A DNA stretch of 34,686 bases, from assembly GCA_031285775.1 (NCBI GenBank), contig JAITVN010000022.1, positions 1-34,686 on the forward strand, in the 5' to 3' direction. The translations under genes and the position numbers were made by a program. Source of the DNA: Streptococcaceae bacterium. Its GTDB lineage: Bacteria > Bacillota > Bacilli > Lactobacillales > Streptococcaceae. Under the pieces are notes generated by a model that saw nothing but the letters and a program-made list of their open reading frames with translations, made no database searches and was not told where the DNA came from. The stretch's first letter is position 1, and each line of letters opens with the position of its first letter. Shown piece by piece: positions 7,977-15,360 of the stretch.

Positions 7977-8067
7977 CGGCTGCGCATCCTCTCATCTAGT
8001 TTATATAATTGCGGGCGATTTGTTCTTATTCAAAAATAAGATATTAGAGATATTTTGACATATTTAT

Positions 8068-8082
8068 TGCAAAATGTTTGCA
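8068..8082. promoter_or_regulatory. Perfect 6-3-6 inverted repeat, possible operator
   Basis: TGCAAAATGTTTGCA lies 8 nt after a TTGACA (8055-8060), about 90 nt upstream of the minus-strand membrane protein start. A dimeric regulator could bind here; its identity is unknown. Confidence 0.3.
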
Positions 8083-8402
8083 TTTTATCATGAAACTTAA
8101 AGTCGAGTAAGGCGCGCGTGATACCTTGCTTTCAAACATATGAACAAAATATCAATTTGTGTCCGATAATTCTCATGAATTAGGCGAGTGATTTGGCTGA
8201 TTCCTATAATGGCGGGGTTTAGAAGCCTTTTATTTTTTAGACACTTACTTAAAAACGTTTAATTGTTTAATATCTGGAGAGTTTGAATTTCTCGAAGATT
8301 AGAAAATTAGACTGGCGTTGAGCTATACTGCGACTTCATTTTTAGAAAAAAAGAACAATAACATTATAAAAACATGAGATAAAAATGCGAATTAAGAAAT
8401 GA

Positions 8403-8431
8403 TTGCAAATACTTTAAGATTGTGATAAATT
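8403..8431 (+). promoter_or_regulatory. Probable adhP promoter with Rex half-site
   Basis: TTGCAA and TAAATT are spaced 17 nt. TTGTGA (8420-8425), one half of the Rex operator seen at adhE, sits between them; the second half is poor. AAGGAG (8449-8454) is the ribosome binding site. Confidence 0.4.
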
Positions 8432-8462
8432 TAACTTGTATCAAAGAAAAGGAGATTAGAAA

Positions 8463-9488
8463 ATGAAAGCAGCAGTTGTTCGTCAGACCCCAGATGGGTA
8501 TGCAGATGTAGTCGAGAAAACCCTTCGTCCTATTAAGGATAACGAAGCTAAGCTCAAGATGGAATATTGCGGCGTTTGCCACACTGATTTACATGTGGCA
8601 TCAGGCGAGTACGGCAATGAGGCAGGTACAACCCTTGGTCATGAGGGTATTGGTATTGTCACTGAGATCGGAAAAGATGTAACGTCGCTTAAAGTTGGCG
8701 ATCGCGTCTCAGTTGCCTGGTTCTATGAAGGCTGCGGTCATTGTGCCTATTGCGTATCTGGCAATGAAACTTTCTGTCGTGAAGTTAAGAATGCTGGCTA
8801 CACAGTTGACGGCGGTATGGCTGAAGAGGCAATTGTGGTGGCTGATTACGCGGTAAAGGTTCCAGACGGACTTGATCCGATTCAGGCGTCATCATTGACT
8901 TGCGCAGGCGTGACGACATACAAAGCAATTAAAGTTTCCGGCATTCAGCCAGGTGAGCCGATTGTAATTTTCGGTGCTGGAGGACTTGGAAATCTAGCGA
9001 TTCAGTTTGCCAAGAACGTGTTTAATGCTTATGTTATCGTGGTTGACATTAACCAGGACAAACTTGATTTGGCAAAGAAAATTGGTGCAGATGTGGTTAT
9101 CAATTCTGCGGAAAAAGATCCGGTTGACGCCATCAAAGCCGCAACGCCAGATAATCTTGGTGCACAGGCATCAGTTGTGACTGCCGTTGCGCGTGTAGCC
9201 TTTGAGCAAGCTGTATCCTGCCTGCGTCCAATGGGAAAAATGGTAGCAGTTGCATTGCCTAATTCAGACATGTCACTGTCAATTCCTACGACTGTTTTTG
9301 ACGGCGTACAGGTAGCAGGTTCACTTGTCGGCACACGTCTTGACTTGAAAGAGACATTTGAATTCGGACGTCGCGGATTGGTTAAGCCAATTGTTGCAAC
9401 TCGCAAACTTGAAGAAATCAATGATATCATTGATGAAATGAAGGCTGGAAAGATTGAAGGCCGTATGGTTATCGACTTCACCAAATAA
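8463..9488 (+). CDS. adhP: Zinc-dependent alcohol dehydrogenase, AdhP type
   Basis: A 341-residue medium-chain, NAD-dependent alcohol dehydrogenase that interconverts alcohols such as ethanol or propanol with aldehydes in fermentation. Catalytic zinc ligands are C36 (CGVCHTDLH), H60 (GHEGIG) and C147. The structural zinc cysteines are C91, C94, C97 and C105. The Rossmann glycine motif GAGGLG starts at 171. Length is typical. AAGGAG lies about 8 nt before the ATG. A strong terminator follows and the bifunctional adhE comes next, so the pair forms an ethanol-metabolism locus. Redox control is suggested by the Rex half-site upstream and the full site before adhE. Confidence 0.93.
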   Translation: MKAAVVRQTPDGYADVVEKTLRPIKDNEAKLKMEYCGVCHTDLHVASGEYGNEAGTTLGHEGIGIVTEIGKDVTSLKVGDRVSVAWFYEGCGHCAYCVSGNETFCREVKNAGYTVDGGMAEEAIVVADYAVKVPDGLDPIQASSLTCAGVTTYKAIKVSGIQPGEPIVIFGAGGLGNLAIQFAKNVFNAYVIVVDINQDKLDLAKKIGADVVINSAEKDPVDAIKAATPDNLGAQASVVTAVARVAFEQAVSCLRPMGKMVAVALPNSDMSLSIPTTVFDGVQVAGSLVGTRLDLKETFEFGRRGLVKPIVATRKLEEINDIIDEMKAGKIEGRMVIDFTK

Positions 9489-9499
9489 ATATTCTCAAA

Positions 9500-9526
9500 A
9501 GGGGCGAATGACTCGCCTCTTTTTTT
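9500..9526 (+). terminator. Terminator of adhP
   Basis: AGGGGCGA-ATGAC-TCGCCTCT followed by a T run. Confidence 0.9.
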
Positions 9527-9627
9527 CCTCTTTTTCTGAAAATCTCCATTGGAAATTGATACAGCGAAGGATGTTTTCAGAAAATGAAAGAATAGGATTG
9601 AAATTTTGAAAATCTATTCACAAACTC

Positions 9628-9656
9628 TTGACAAGTTTCTGAAAGAATGTTATACT
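9628..9656 (+). promoter_or_regulatory. adhE promoter
   Basis: TTGACA and TATACT with a 17-nt spacer. The predicted start of transcription falls in or next to the Rex operator. The 5' UTR is about 95 nt. Confidence 0.85.
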
Positions 9657-9661
9657 GTTTT

Positions 9662-9679
9662 TTGTGATATGTTTCACAA
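9662..9679. promoter_or_regulatory. Rex operator of adhE
   Basis: TTGTGATATGTTTCACAA is a perfect inverted repeat (TTGTGA-N6-TCACAA) matching the Rex consensus of Gram-positive bacteria. It begins 6 nt after the -10 box and covers the transcription start, a position suited to repression when NADH/NAD is low. Confidence 0.9.
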
Positions 9680-9759
9680 TAGGCTATCATTAGTACTATT
9701 AAAAATATAGAAAATTTGATAAAATAGAGTCGAAATTAAAAATGTTCAAGGAGGAACAA

Positions 9760-12459
9760 ATGGCAACAACAAAAGCAGTAAAGAAGGAACTTACCGCTGA
9801 AGAAAAAGCTGCATTAGTAAAAAAAGCAGAGACTTATACTGGCAAGCTTGTAGACAAAGCAATCCTCGCAGTCAATGACTTCAAATTCTATGCGCAGGAA
9901 GACGTTGATAAAATCGTTGCAGCAATGGCACTGGCCGCATCTGAGAATTCACTGATGCTTGCACACGAGGCACACGATGAGACAGGCCGCGGTGTGGTTG
10001 AGGACAAAGACACGAAGAACCGCTTCGCCTCTGAGTCAGTTTACAATGCCATCAAGCATGACAAGACTGTCGGGGTTATCGAAGAAGATGCGGTAAAAGG
10101 TTCTGTGAAAATTGCTGAGCCGCTGGGTGTATTGGCAGGTATCGTGCCTACTACCAACCCGACTTCAACGACGATTTTCAAATCACTTCTATCTGCAAAA
10201 ACGCGTAACTCTATTGTGTTCGCATTTCATCCGCAGGCTCAGAAATCTTCAGCACATGCTGCAAAAATTGTTTATGACGCCGCTGTTGAAGCTGGTGCAC
10301 CAAAGGATTTCATCCAGTGGATTGAGACGCCAAGTCTTCAAAATACAACTGCCCTGATTCAGAATCCGAAAATCGCGTCAATCATCGCGACTGGTGGACC
10401 CGGCATGGTGAATGCAGCGTTGAGTTCAGGAAATCCTTCGCTCGGTGTTGGTGCAGGAAATGGTGCGGTCTACATTGACTACACAGCTGATACGGAACGT
10501 GCAGTTGAAGATCTGCTTATGTCAAAACGTTTCGACAATGGGATGATTTGTGCAACTGAAAATTCAGCCGTTATTGCAACGGAAGTTTATGACGAAGTAA
10601 TGCAGAAGCTCCAGGAGCAAGGCGCTTATCTGGTGCCTAAGAAAGATTATAAGAAGATTGAAGACTTCGTCTTTGTGAAGCGTGAAGATGGTTATGGTGT
10701 GACTGGCCCTGTTGCTGGCCGTTCCGGCCGTTGGATTGCCGAGCAGGCTGGGGTTAAAGTACCAGATGACAAAGATGTCCTGCTCTTCGAATGCGAAAAG
10801 AAGAACATCGGCGAGCCGCTCAGCTCAGAAAAACTCAGCCCGCTCTTGTCTGTTTATCGCTCAGATGACCGCGAGCAGGCCATTGATATTGTGCTTGACC
10901 TCTTGAACTACCAAGGCGCAGGTCATAATGCCGCCATTCAAATCGGCGCTCAGGATGATCCATTTGTGAAAGAATACGGTATTGCAGTGAATGCGTCACG
11001 TATCTTGGTCAACCAGCCTGATGCCATCGGTGGTGTCGGCGACTTCTATTCTGATGCAATGCGTCCATCATTGACGCTGGGAACTGGATCTTGGGGGAAA
11101 AATTCGCTCTCGCACAACCTGAGCACATATGATCTTTTGAATATTAAAACAGTGGCTAAGCGTCGTAATCGCCCACAATGGGTTCGCTTACCGAAAGAAA
11201 TCTACTACGAGAAAAACTCAATCAGCTACCTGCAGGAATTGCCGCATGTTCACCGTGCTTTCTTGGTTGCGGATCCTGGAATGGTTCAATTCGGCTTTGT
11301 GGACAAAGTGCTCGAGCAGCTGCAATTACGTCCTAAACAAGTTCAGGTTAGTATCTACTCAAGCGTTAAGCCGGATCCAACACTCAGTCAGGCGATCGAA
11401 ATTGCACGTCAGATGGATGAATTCAAGCCTGATACTGTCGTAATGGTCGGCGGCGGATCCGCTCTTGATGCTGGAAAAATCGGCCGTTTGATTTACGAGT
11501 ATGCTTCACGCGGAGAAGTTGATTTGGCCGACGACAAGGCGCTCAAATACCTCTTTGAAGAATTTGCTCAGAAGTTTATGGACATCCGTAAGCGTATCAT
11601 CAAGTTCTACCACCCGCACAAGACACAGATGGTAGCGATTCCTACAACATCTGGTACAGGTTCAGAAGTGACGCCATTTGCCGTTATCACAGATGATGAA
11701 ACTCACGTGAAGTACCCATTAGCCGACTACCAGCTGACTCCTCAGGTGGCCATTGTTGACCCAGAGTTCGTCATGACAGTACCTAAAAAGACTGTGTCAT
11801 GGTCAGGTATTGATGCCCTGTCACATGCGCTCGAATCTTATGTCTCTGTCATGTCTTCAGATTACACCAAGCCAATCTCGCTTCAGGCCATCAAGCTGAT
11901 TTTCAACAACCTGACAACCTCTTACCACTACGATCCAAGTCATCCGACAAAAGAAGGACAAATCGCACGCGAAAACATGCATAATGCGGCTACCTTGGCA
12001 GGTATGGCTTTCGCCAATGCTTTCTTAGGGATTAATCACTCATTGGCTCATAAAACTGGCGGCGAGTTCGGATTGCCTCACGGCTTGGCCATCGCCATTG
12101 CAATGCCTCATGTGATCAAATTTAATGCCGTCACCGGGAATGTGAAACGCACACCTTATCCACGTTACGAAGTTTATCGTGCACAGGAAGACTACGCGGA
12201 AATCTCACGTTTCATGGGCTTTGCCAACATCAATGACTCTGATGAGCAAGCAGTAACGAATCTAATCGCAGAAATCAAGAAGTTGACGGACAGCATTGAC
12301 ATTGACATCACGCTCAGCGGCAACGGCGTCAAGAAAGAGCACCTCGTACGTGAACTTGACCGCTTAGCTGATCTGGTTTACGATGATCAATGCACACCAG
12401 CTAACCCGCGCCAGCCAAAGATTGAAGAAATCAAGCAGCTACTGATGGATCAATTATAA
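9760..12459 (+). CDS. adhE: Bifunctional acetaldehyde-CoA/alcohol dehydrogenase AdhE
   Basis: An 899-residue enzyme that reduces acetyl-CoA to acetaldehyde and then to ethanol, regenerating two NAD. The N-terminal aldehyde dehydrogenase half has its catalytic cysteine near residue 264 (FDNGMICATENS). The C-terminal half is an iron-dependent alcohol dehydrogenase with GGGSALDAGK and the histidine-rich motif NHSLAHKTGG. Start 9760 is chosen because AAGGAGG (9748-9754) lies in front of it; an in-frame ATG at 9742 lies upstream of that Shine-Dalgarno. Size matches lactococcal and streptococcal AdhE. Codon use suggests high expression. It is controlled by the upstream Rex operator. A GATG/GTTA repeat starts directly after the stop codon. 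Confidence 0.97.
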   Translation: MATTKAVKKELTAEEKAALVKKAETYTGKLVDKAILAVNDFKFYAQEDVDKIVAAMALAASENSLMLAHEAHDETGRGVVEDKDTKNRFASESVYNAIKHDKTVGVIEEDAVKGSVKIAEPLGVLAGIVPTTNPTSTTIFKSLLSAKTRNSIVFAFHPQAQKSSAHAAKIVYDAAVEAGAPKDFIQWIETPSLQNTTALIQNPKIASIIATGGPGMVNAALSSGNPSLGVGAGNGAVYIDYTADTERAVEDLLMSKRFDNGMICATENSAVIATEVYDEVMQKLQEQGAYLVPKKDYKKIEDFVFVKREDGYGVTGPVAGRSGRWIAEQAGVKVPDDKDVLLFECEKKNIGEPLSSEKLSPLLSVYRSDDREQAIDIVLDLLNYQGAGHNAAIQIGAQDDPFVKEYGIAVNASRILVNQPDAIGGVGDFYSDAMRPSLTLGTGSWGKNSLSHNLSTYDLLNIKTVAKRRNRPQWVRLPKEIYYEKNSISYLQELPHVHRAFLVADPGMVQFGFVDKVLEQLQLRPKQVQVSIYSSVKPDPTLSQAIEIARQMDEFKPDTVVMVGGGSALDAGKIGRLIYEYASRGEVDLADDKALKYLFEEFAQKFMDIRKRIIKFYHPHKTQMVAIPTTSGTGSEVTPFAVITDDETHVKYPLADYQLTPQVAIVDPEFVMTVPKKTVSWSGIDALSHALESYVSVMSSDYTKPISLQAIKLIFNNLTTSYHYDPSHPTKEGQIARENMHNAATLAGMAFANAFLGINHSLAHKTGGEFGLPHGLAIAIAMPHVIKFNAVTGNVKRTPYPRYEVYRAQEDYAEISRFMGFANINDSDEQAVTNLIAEIKKLTDSIDIDITLSGNGVKKEHLVRELDRLADLVYDDQCTPANPRQPKIEEIKQLLMDQL

Positions 12460-12575
12460 GATGTGAGGCGCGCCCGTAAAGGGGCGTAGAAATTAAGGAA
12501 ATCATAGGTTCTGTGCGCAGCACAGGTTCTAGGATTTATCTAATTTCCTAGCCCCTGGCGCACCGAACTCAATTA
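12460..12575 (+). repeat. GATG/GTTA modular repeat, locus A, core unit
   Basis: A 116-nt element with the family ends GATGTGAGGCGCGCCC and GGCGCACCGAACTCAATTA. Pairing segments are GCGCGCC with GGCGCAC, GGGGC with GCCCC, AGGAAAT with ATTTCCT, and an inner hairpin CTGTGC/GCACAG flanked by the conserved GTT/GTT loop. It starts directly at the adhE stop codon (TAA|GATG) and has no extra module. The adhE 3' end (CAATTATAA) resembles the element's own right edge (CAATTATAA), leaving a direct repeat across the junctions. Confidence 0.8.
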
Positions 12576-12578
12576 TAA

Positions 12579-12604
12579 GATGAGAGGCGCGCCCAGCTCA
12601 ATTA
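12579..12604 (+). repeat. Internally deleted GATG/GTTA repeat remnant
   Basis: GATGAGAGGCGCGCCC is joined directly to AGCTCAATTA: both ends of the element are present but everything between has been lost. It lies in tandem behind the locus A unit. Confidence 0.75.
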
Positions 12605-12619
12605 CAATCAGTAAATCAT

Positions 12620-12668
12620 AAATCGCATCCTCTCAATAGTAATTTATTGAGAAAATGCGATTTTTTTG
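12620..12668 (+). terminator. Terminator of adhE
   Basis: AAATCGCAT and ATGCGATTT pair, with inner TCTCAATA/TATTGAGA, followed by a T run. It lies beyond the repeat, so the repeat is within the adhE transcript. Confidence 0.9.
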
Positions 12669-12772
12669 TTTCCTTAAAGAAAAGTTAAATAAACTGAAAG
12701 ATTAGTAAAATTATAAGCCGTGTTTAAGTTGTCAAGATTATGATCTTTATATCAACAGAAAGGAACACTTCT

Positions 12773-14299
12773 ATGGATTTTATCAGACGAGCGTGGCTCT
12801 TCACGAAAGCCAAAATATCTAGAACGATCTTATTAATAGTCGCATTTACAGCAATTTTAGTTTTTGTCTTTTCAGGTTTAATCATCAACAGCGCGGCGAA
12901 TAAATCAATTGAGAATGCAAAAACTGCTGCTGGCGCGACAGTTTCTTTGTCTGTCAACATGCAGAATGTTGTCAAACAGGCTCAATCTACATCTTCAAGT
13001 TCAAGCACAGATTCGAGCTCAAGCTCCGATGAGGGCGAGCAAAACGGCCGCTTTAACATCACAATGCCTACGATTGAAGAATCTACTGCGCAGGAGATTT
13101 CTGAGCTGGACAATGTGTCCTCCTACAATTTCAGCTATTCTGCTTCGGCGGATGCATCCTCTGGAATTACCAAGGTTTCTGAGTCGACGACAACATCAAG
13201 CAATGCTGAAGGCTCTAACGGTGGGATGTTTGGCGGGGGCGGCGGTCCTGGCGGTCAGTCTCAAGGAGATTTCACGATTCAAGGGACGAATGATTTGTCG
13301 ACAGATTCAAGCTTCAGCTCTAGCTATGAACTAATTTCTGGGCGAGCGATTGAGGCTTCAGACGAGGGGACAAATAATGTCGTCATCGAGTCAACTCTGG
13401 CTGAACAGAATGACCTAAAAGTCGGCTCGACCTTTGTTCTGACAGACAGCAACAGCCAGACGTATACCATGACGATTGTCGGCATATTCACGACGACTTC
13501 GAGCAGCACGCAGCAGTCGATTGCATACATGAACACGATGTACACAGCTTTGTCTGTGCCCAACGCCATAAAACAAACAACAGGTCAGATTTCGACAGCC
13601 AGCTATTCTATGTCTAATCCAGCGAAGTCTTCAACCTTTGTGAAGGCTGCCAATAAGCTGGTAGATGATGATACATTCCAGGTTTCAGCTGATACTGCCG
13701 CTTATGAGAATGTCAAAACCTCACTGGGCAATGTGGCCAGCTTTGCAAAAAACATTGTCATTCTTGTCGCCATTGCGGGCGCCATCATTCTGGCGCTGAT
13801 TGTCATGTTGATGGTACGCGAGCGTCGCTTTGAAATTGGCGTCCTGATGAGTCTTGGAGAGGCAAAAGCCAAGATTGTCGGTCAATTCTTTGTGGAGCTT
13901 TTCATGGTGATGATTGTTTCGGTGGGCATCGCGACTGCTGCGGGAAATGTGGTCGGAAATGTGGTTGGGCAGCAGCTTTTGAAGCAGGAGACGACGAGCG
14001 CACAGACAACAGGTATGCAGCGGCCGGGAGGAAATGGCAATGCGGCTGGAAATGGAACAGGACAGTCGATGGGAAATCCTCCAGCAAACGGCGGCGGCTT
14101 CATGGGCGGCGCAGGACGAGCGTTTGGCTTCGGCCAATCAAGCGCTCAAATAAAGGCACTGGAAAAGCTGGATATTAAGACGTCACCATCTAAAGTGGCT
14201 TTGCTTGTCGGGATTGCAATTCTGATTACGCTAGTTGCTGTCGGACTTGCTTCAATCGGCATTCTACGCTTGAATCCAAAACAGGTGCTGACGAGCTGA
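12773..14299 (+). CDS. ABC transporter permease, MacB/FtsX type, with Ser- and Gly/Asn-rich insertions
   Basis: A 508-residue membrane subunit of a MacB-like exporter. An N-terminal helix (about 15-38) is followed by a large extracellular domain. This has a serine-rich tract (about 68-88) and a glycine run (GGGGGPGG, about 150-157). Then comes an FtsX domain with three C-terminal helices. The segment between the second and third of these helices (about 404-459) is an unusual Gly/Asn/Gln-rich insertion. MVRERRFEIGVLMSLG is the usual cytoplasmic motif of these permeases. The ATG at 12773 has AAGGA upstream; an ATG at 12740 has none. The cognate ATPase follows after a 300-nt repeat. Exported substrate is unknown; antimicrobial peptide or lipid-related efflux is typical of the family. 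Confidence 0.85.
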   Translation: MDFIRRAWLFTKAKISRTILLIVAFTAILVFVFSGLIINSAANKSIENAKTAAGATVSLSVNMQNVVKQAQSTSSSSSTDSSSSSDEGEQNGRFNITMPTIEESTAQEISELDNVSSYNFSYSASADASSGITKVSESTTTSSNAEGSNGGMFGGGGGPGGQSQGDFTIQGTNDLSTDSSFSSSYELISGRAIEASDEGTNNVVIESTLAEQNDLKVGSTFVLTDSNSQTYTMTIVGIFTTTSSSTQQSIAYMNTMYTALSVPNAIKQTTGQISTASYSMSNPAKSSTFVKAANKLVDDDTFQVSADTAAYENVKTSLGNVASFAKNIVILVAIAGAIILALIVMLMVRERRFEIGVLMSLGEAKAKIVGQFFVELFMVMIVSVGIATAAGNVVGNVVGQQLLKQETTSAQTTGMQRPGGNGNAAGNGTGQSMGNPPANGGGFMGGAGRAFGFGQSSAQIKALEKLDIKTSPSKVALLVGIAILITLVAVGLASIGILRLNPKQVLTS

Positions 14300-14304
14300 A
14301 ATAA

Positions 14305-14588
14305 GATGTGAAACACGCCCGTTTTAAAGCGTGCCATTCGACTTAGCGCTTTAGCGCTATAGTGAGAATGGACAGCGGCGGCCGTAGGCCGTAGACAATT
14401 TCAGAAGTTTTAGCTTCTAGAAATTGCTAGGGCTTTAGCCCTGTGTAGAAATTTACCACCGCAAGCAAGGGAAAGCGATCTCTAAGCGCTGAAGCGCTTA
14501 GAACCTGATTAGGGAGCTTGAGCTTCTGCCGTAAGGCAGGTTCTCGAGTCATCTGATTTCCTAGCTTCTGGCGTGTTGAACTCAGTTG
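14305..14588 (+). repeat. GATG/GTTA modular repeat, locus B, expanded form
   Basis: The longest single unit (about 284 nt). It fills the space between the permease stop (14299) and the ATPase ribosome binding site. The ends are CACGCC and GGCGTG in place of GCGCGCC/GGCGCGC, a compensatory change. Extra hairpins sit near the 5' end: CCATTC..GAATGG with AGCGC/GCGCT, GGCCG/GGCCG-like, CAATTTC..GAAATTG and AGGGC/GCCCT. Then come GTAGAAATTTA, one two-hairpin module (14456-14511), the CTGCC/GGCAG hairpin and the terminal GAACTCAGTT. Confidence 0.75.
14456..14511 (+). repeat. Two-hairpin insert module within locus B
   Basis: It begins after GAAATTTA and ends with TTA. It carries the conserved GGGAAAGCGA and the hairpin CTCT-A-AGCGC..GCGCT-T-AGA. 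Related modules lie at 26956-27007, 27058-27113 and 33758-33813. Confidence 0.7.
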
Positions 14589-14603
14589 AGAGAGGGAAAA
14601 AAT

Positions 14604-15269
14604 ATGACATTAAAAATCGAAAATTTAACCTACTATTATAATAATCCTGATGATTATCTATTTAAGGATGTGACGGAAGAATTTCTTCCTGGAACGATGT
14701 ACGCGATTCTGGGACAGTCAGGCTCAGGGAAAACGACCTTTCTCTCGCTTCTGGCAGGACTGGATACGGCAAAGGGGGGGACGATTACTTTTGACGGCAA
14801 GCCAGTAAAGAAGATGGGCTTAACCTCTTATCGTAAAATGACAGTTTCTACAGTTTTTCAGGCCTATAACTTGCTGACTTATATGACTGCCTTTCAAAAC
14901 GTCAAAACGGCCGTCAAAATTTCTGGCGTTGACTTCCCGAATGAAAAAGAAGCGATCACCGAAACCTTAGCAAAAGTAGGGCTTGGAGAAGACTTGATTC
15001 ACAAGCCCGTCAGCAAGCTTTCAGGCGGACAGCAGCAGCGGGTTGCCATTGCGCGTGCGCTTGTGCTCAACCACGAAGTCATCATTGCTGATGAGCCGAC
15101 TGGAAATCTGGACGAAGAAACAACTGCACAGATTGTCGAGTTATTCAAGAAAATCGCGCATGAAGATAAGAGAATTGTCATCGTTGTCACTCACGAAAGT
15201 GAAGTGGCTGAGGCTTCTGATGTGGTGTATCAATTGAAGCACCGAAAATTTGAAAAAGAAATAAGTTAA
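14604..15269 (+). CDS. ABC transporter ATP-binding protein, MacB/LolD type
   Basis: A 221-residue ATPase that would power the preceding permease. Walker A is GQSGSGKTT (37-45), the signature LSGGQQQR starts at 139, Walker B is VIIADEP (159-165) and the switch histidine is in VVTHE. The YYY/NN-rich start (LTYYYNNPDD) is common in this group from lactic acid bacteria. Start 14604 is used because GAGAGAGGGA lies just upstream; a TTG at 14586 would extend into the repeat. The two genes form a transport operon interrupted by the locus B repeat. A strong terminator follows. Confidence 0.93.
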   Translation: MTLKIENLTYYYNNPDDYLFKDVTEEFLPGTMYAILGQSGSGKTTFLSLLAGLDTAKGGTITFDGKPVKKMGLTSYRKMTVSTVFQAYNLLTYMTAFQNVKTAVKISGVDFPNEKEAITETLAKVGLGEDLIHKPVSKLSGGQQQRVAIARALVLNHEVIIADEPTGNLDEETTAQIVELFKKIAHEDKRIVIVVTHESEVAEASDVVYQLKHRKFEKEIS

Positions 15270-15271
15270 CG

Positions 15272-15310
15272 AAAAGTGACTTCAGATTGATTGAAGTCAC
15301 TTTTACGTTT
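15272..15310. terminator. Bidirectional terminator between ABC ATPase and surface protein
   Basis: AAAAGTGACTTCA and TGAAGTCACTTTT form a 13-bp perfect stem with A and T runs on both flanks, serving both converging genes. Confidence 0.9.
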
Positions 15311-15360
15311 TATCGAATGCTTAAGACCTGTAAATTCAGTCACTTTTAGGGTGTCATTTT

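Larger units (their letters stand above)
7977..8462. other. Intergenic region of about 490 nt between divergent genes
   Basis: An AT-rich spacer with no supportable gene. It contains the palindrome TGCAAA-ATG-TTTGCA (8068-8082), an isolated TATAAT (8205-8210) and the probable adhP promoter near its right end. No repeat element or recognisable riboswitch was seen. Confidence 0.6.

Noticed and set aside
7977-8462. Riboswitch or leader RNA upstream of adhP
   Set aside because: No recognisable aptamer, no terminator/antiterminator pair, and the likely adhP promoter lies close to the gene.
9029-9484. 151-codon minus-strand ORF within adhP
   Set aside because: Antisense shadow of a well-supported dehydrogenase gene; no promoter or ribosome binding site.
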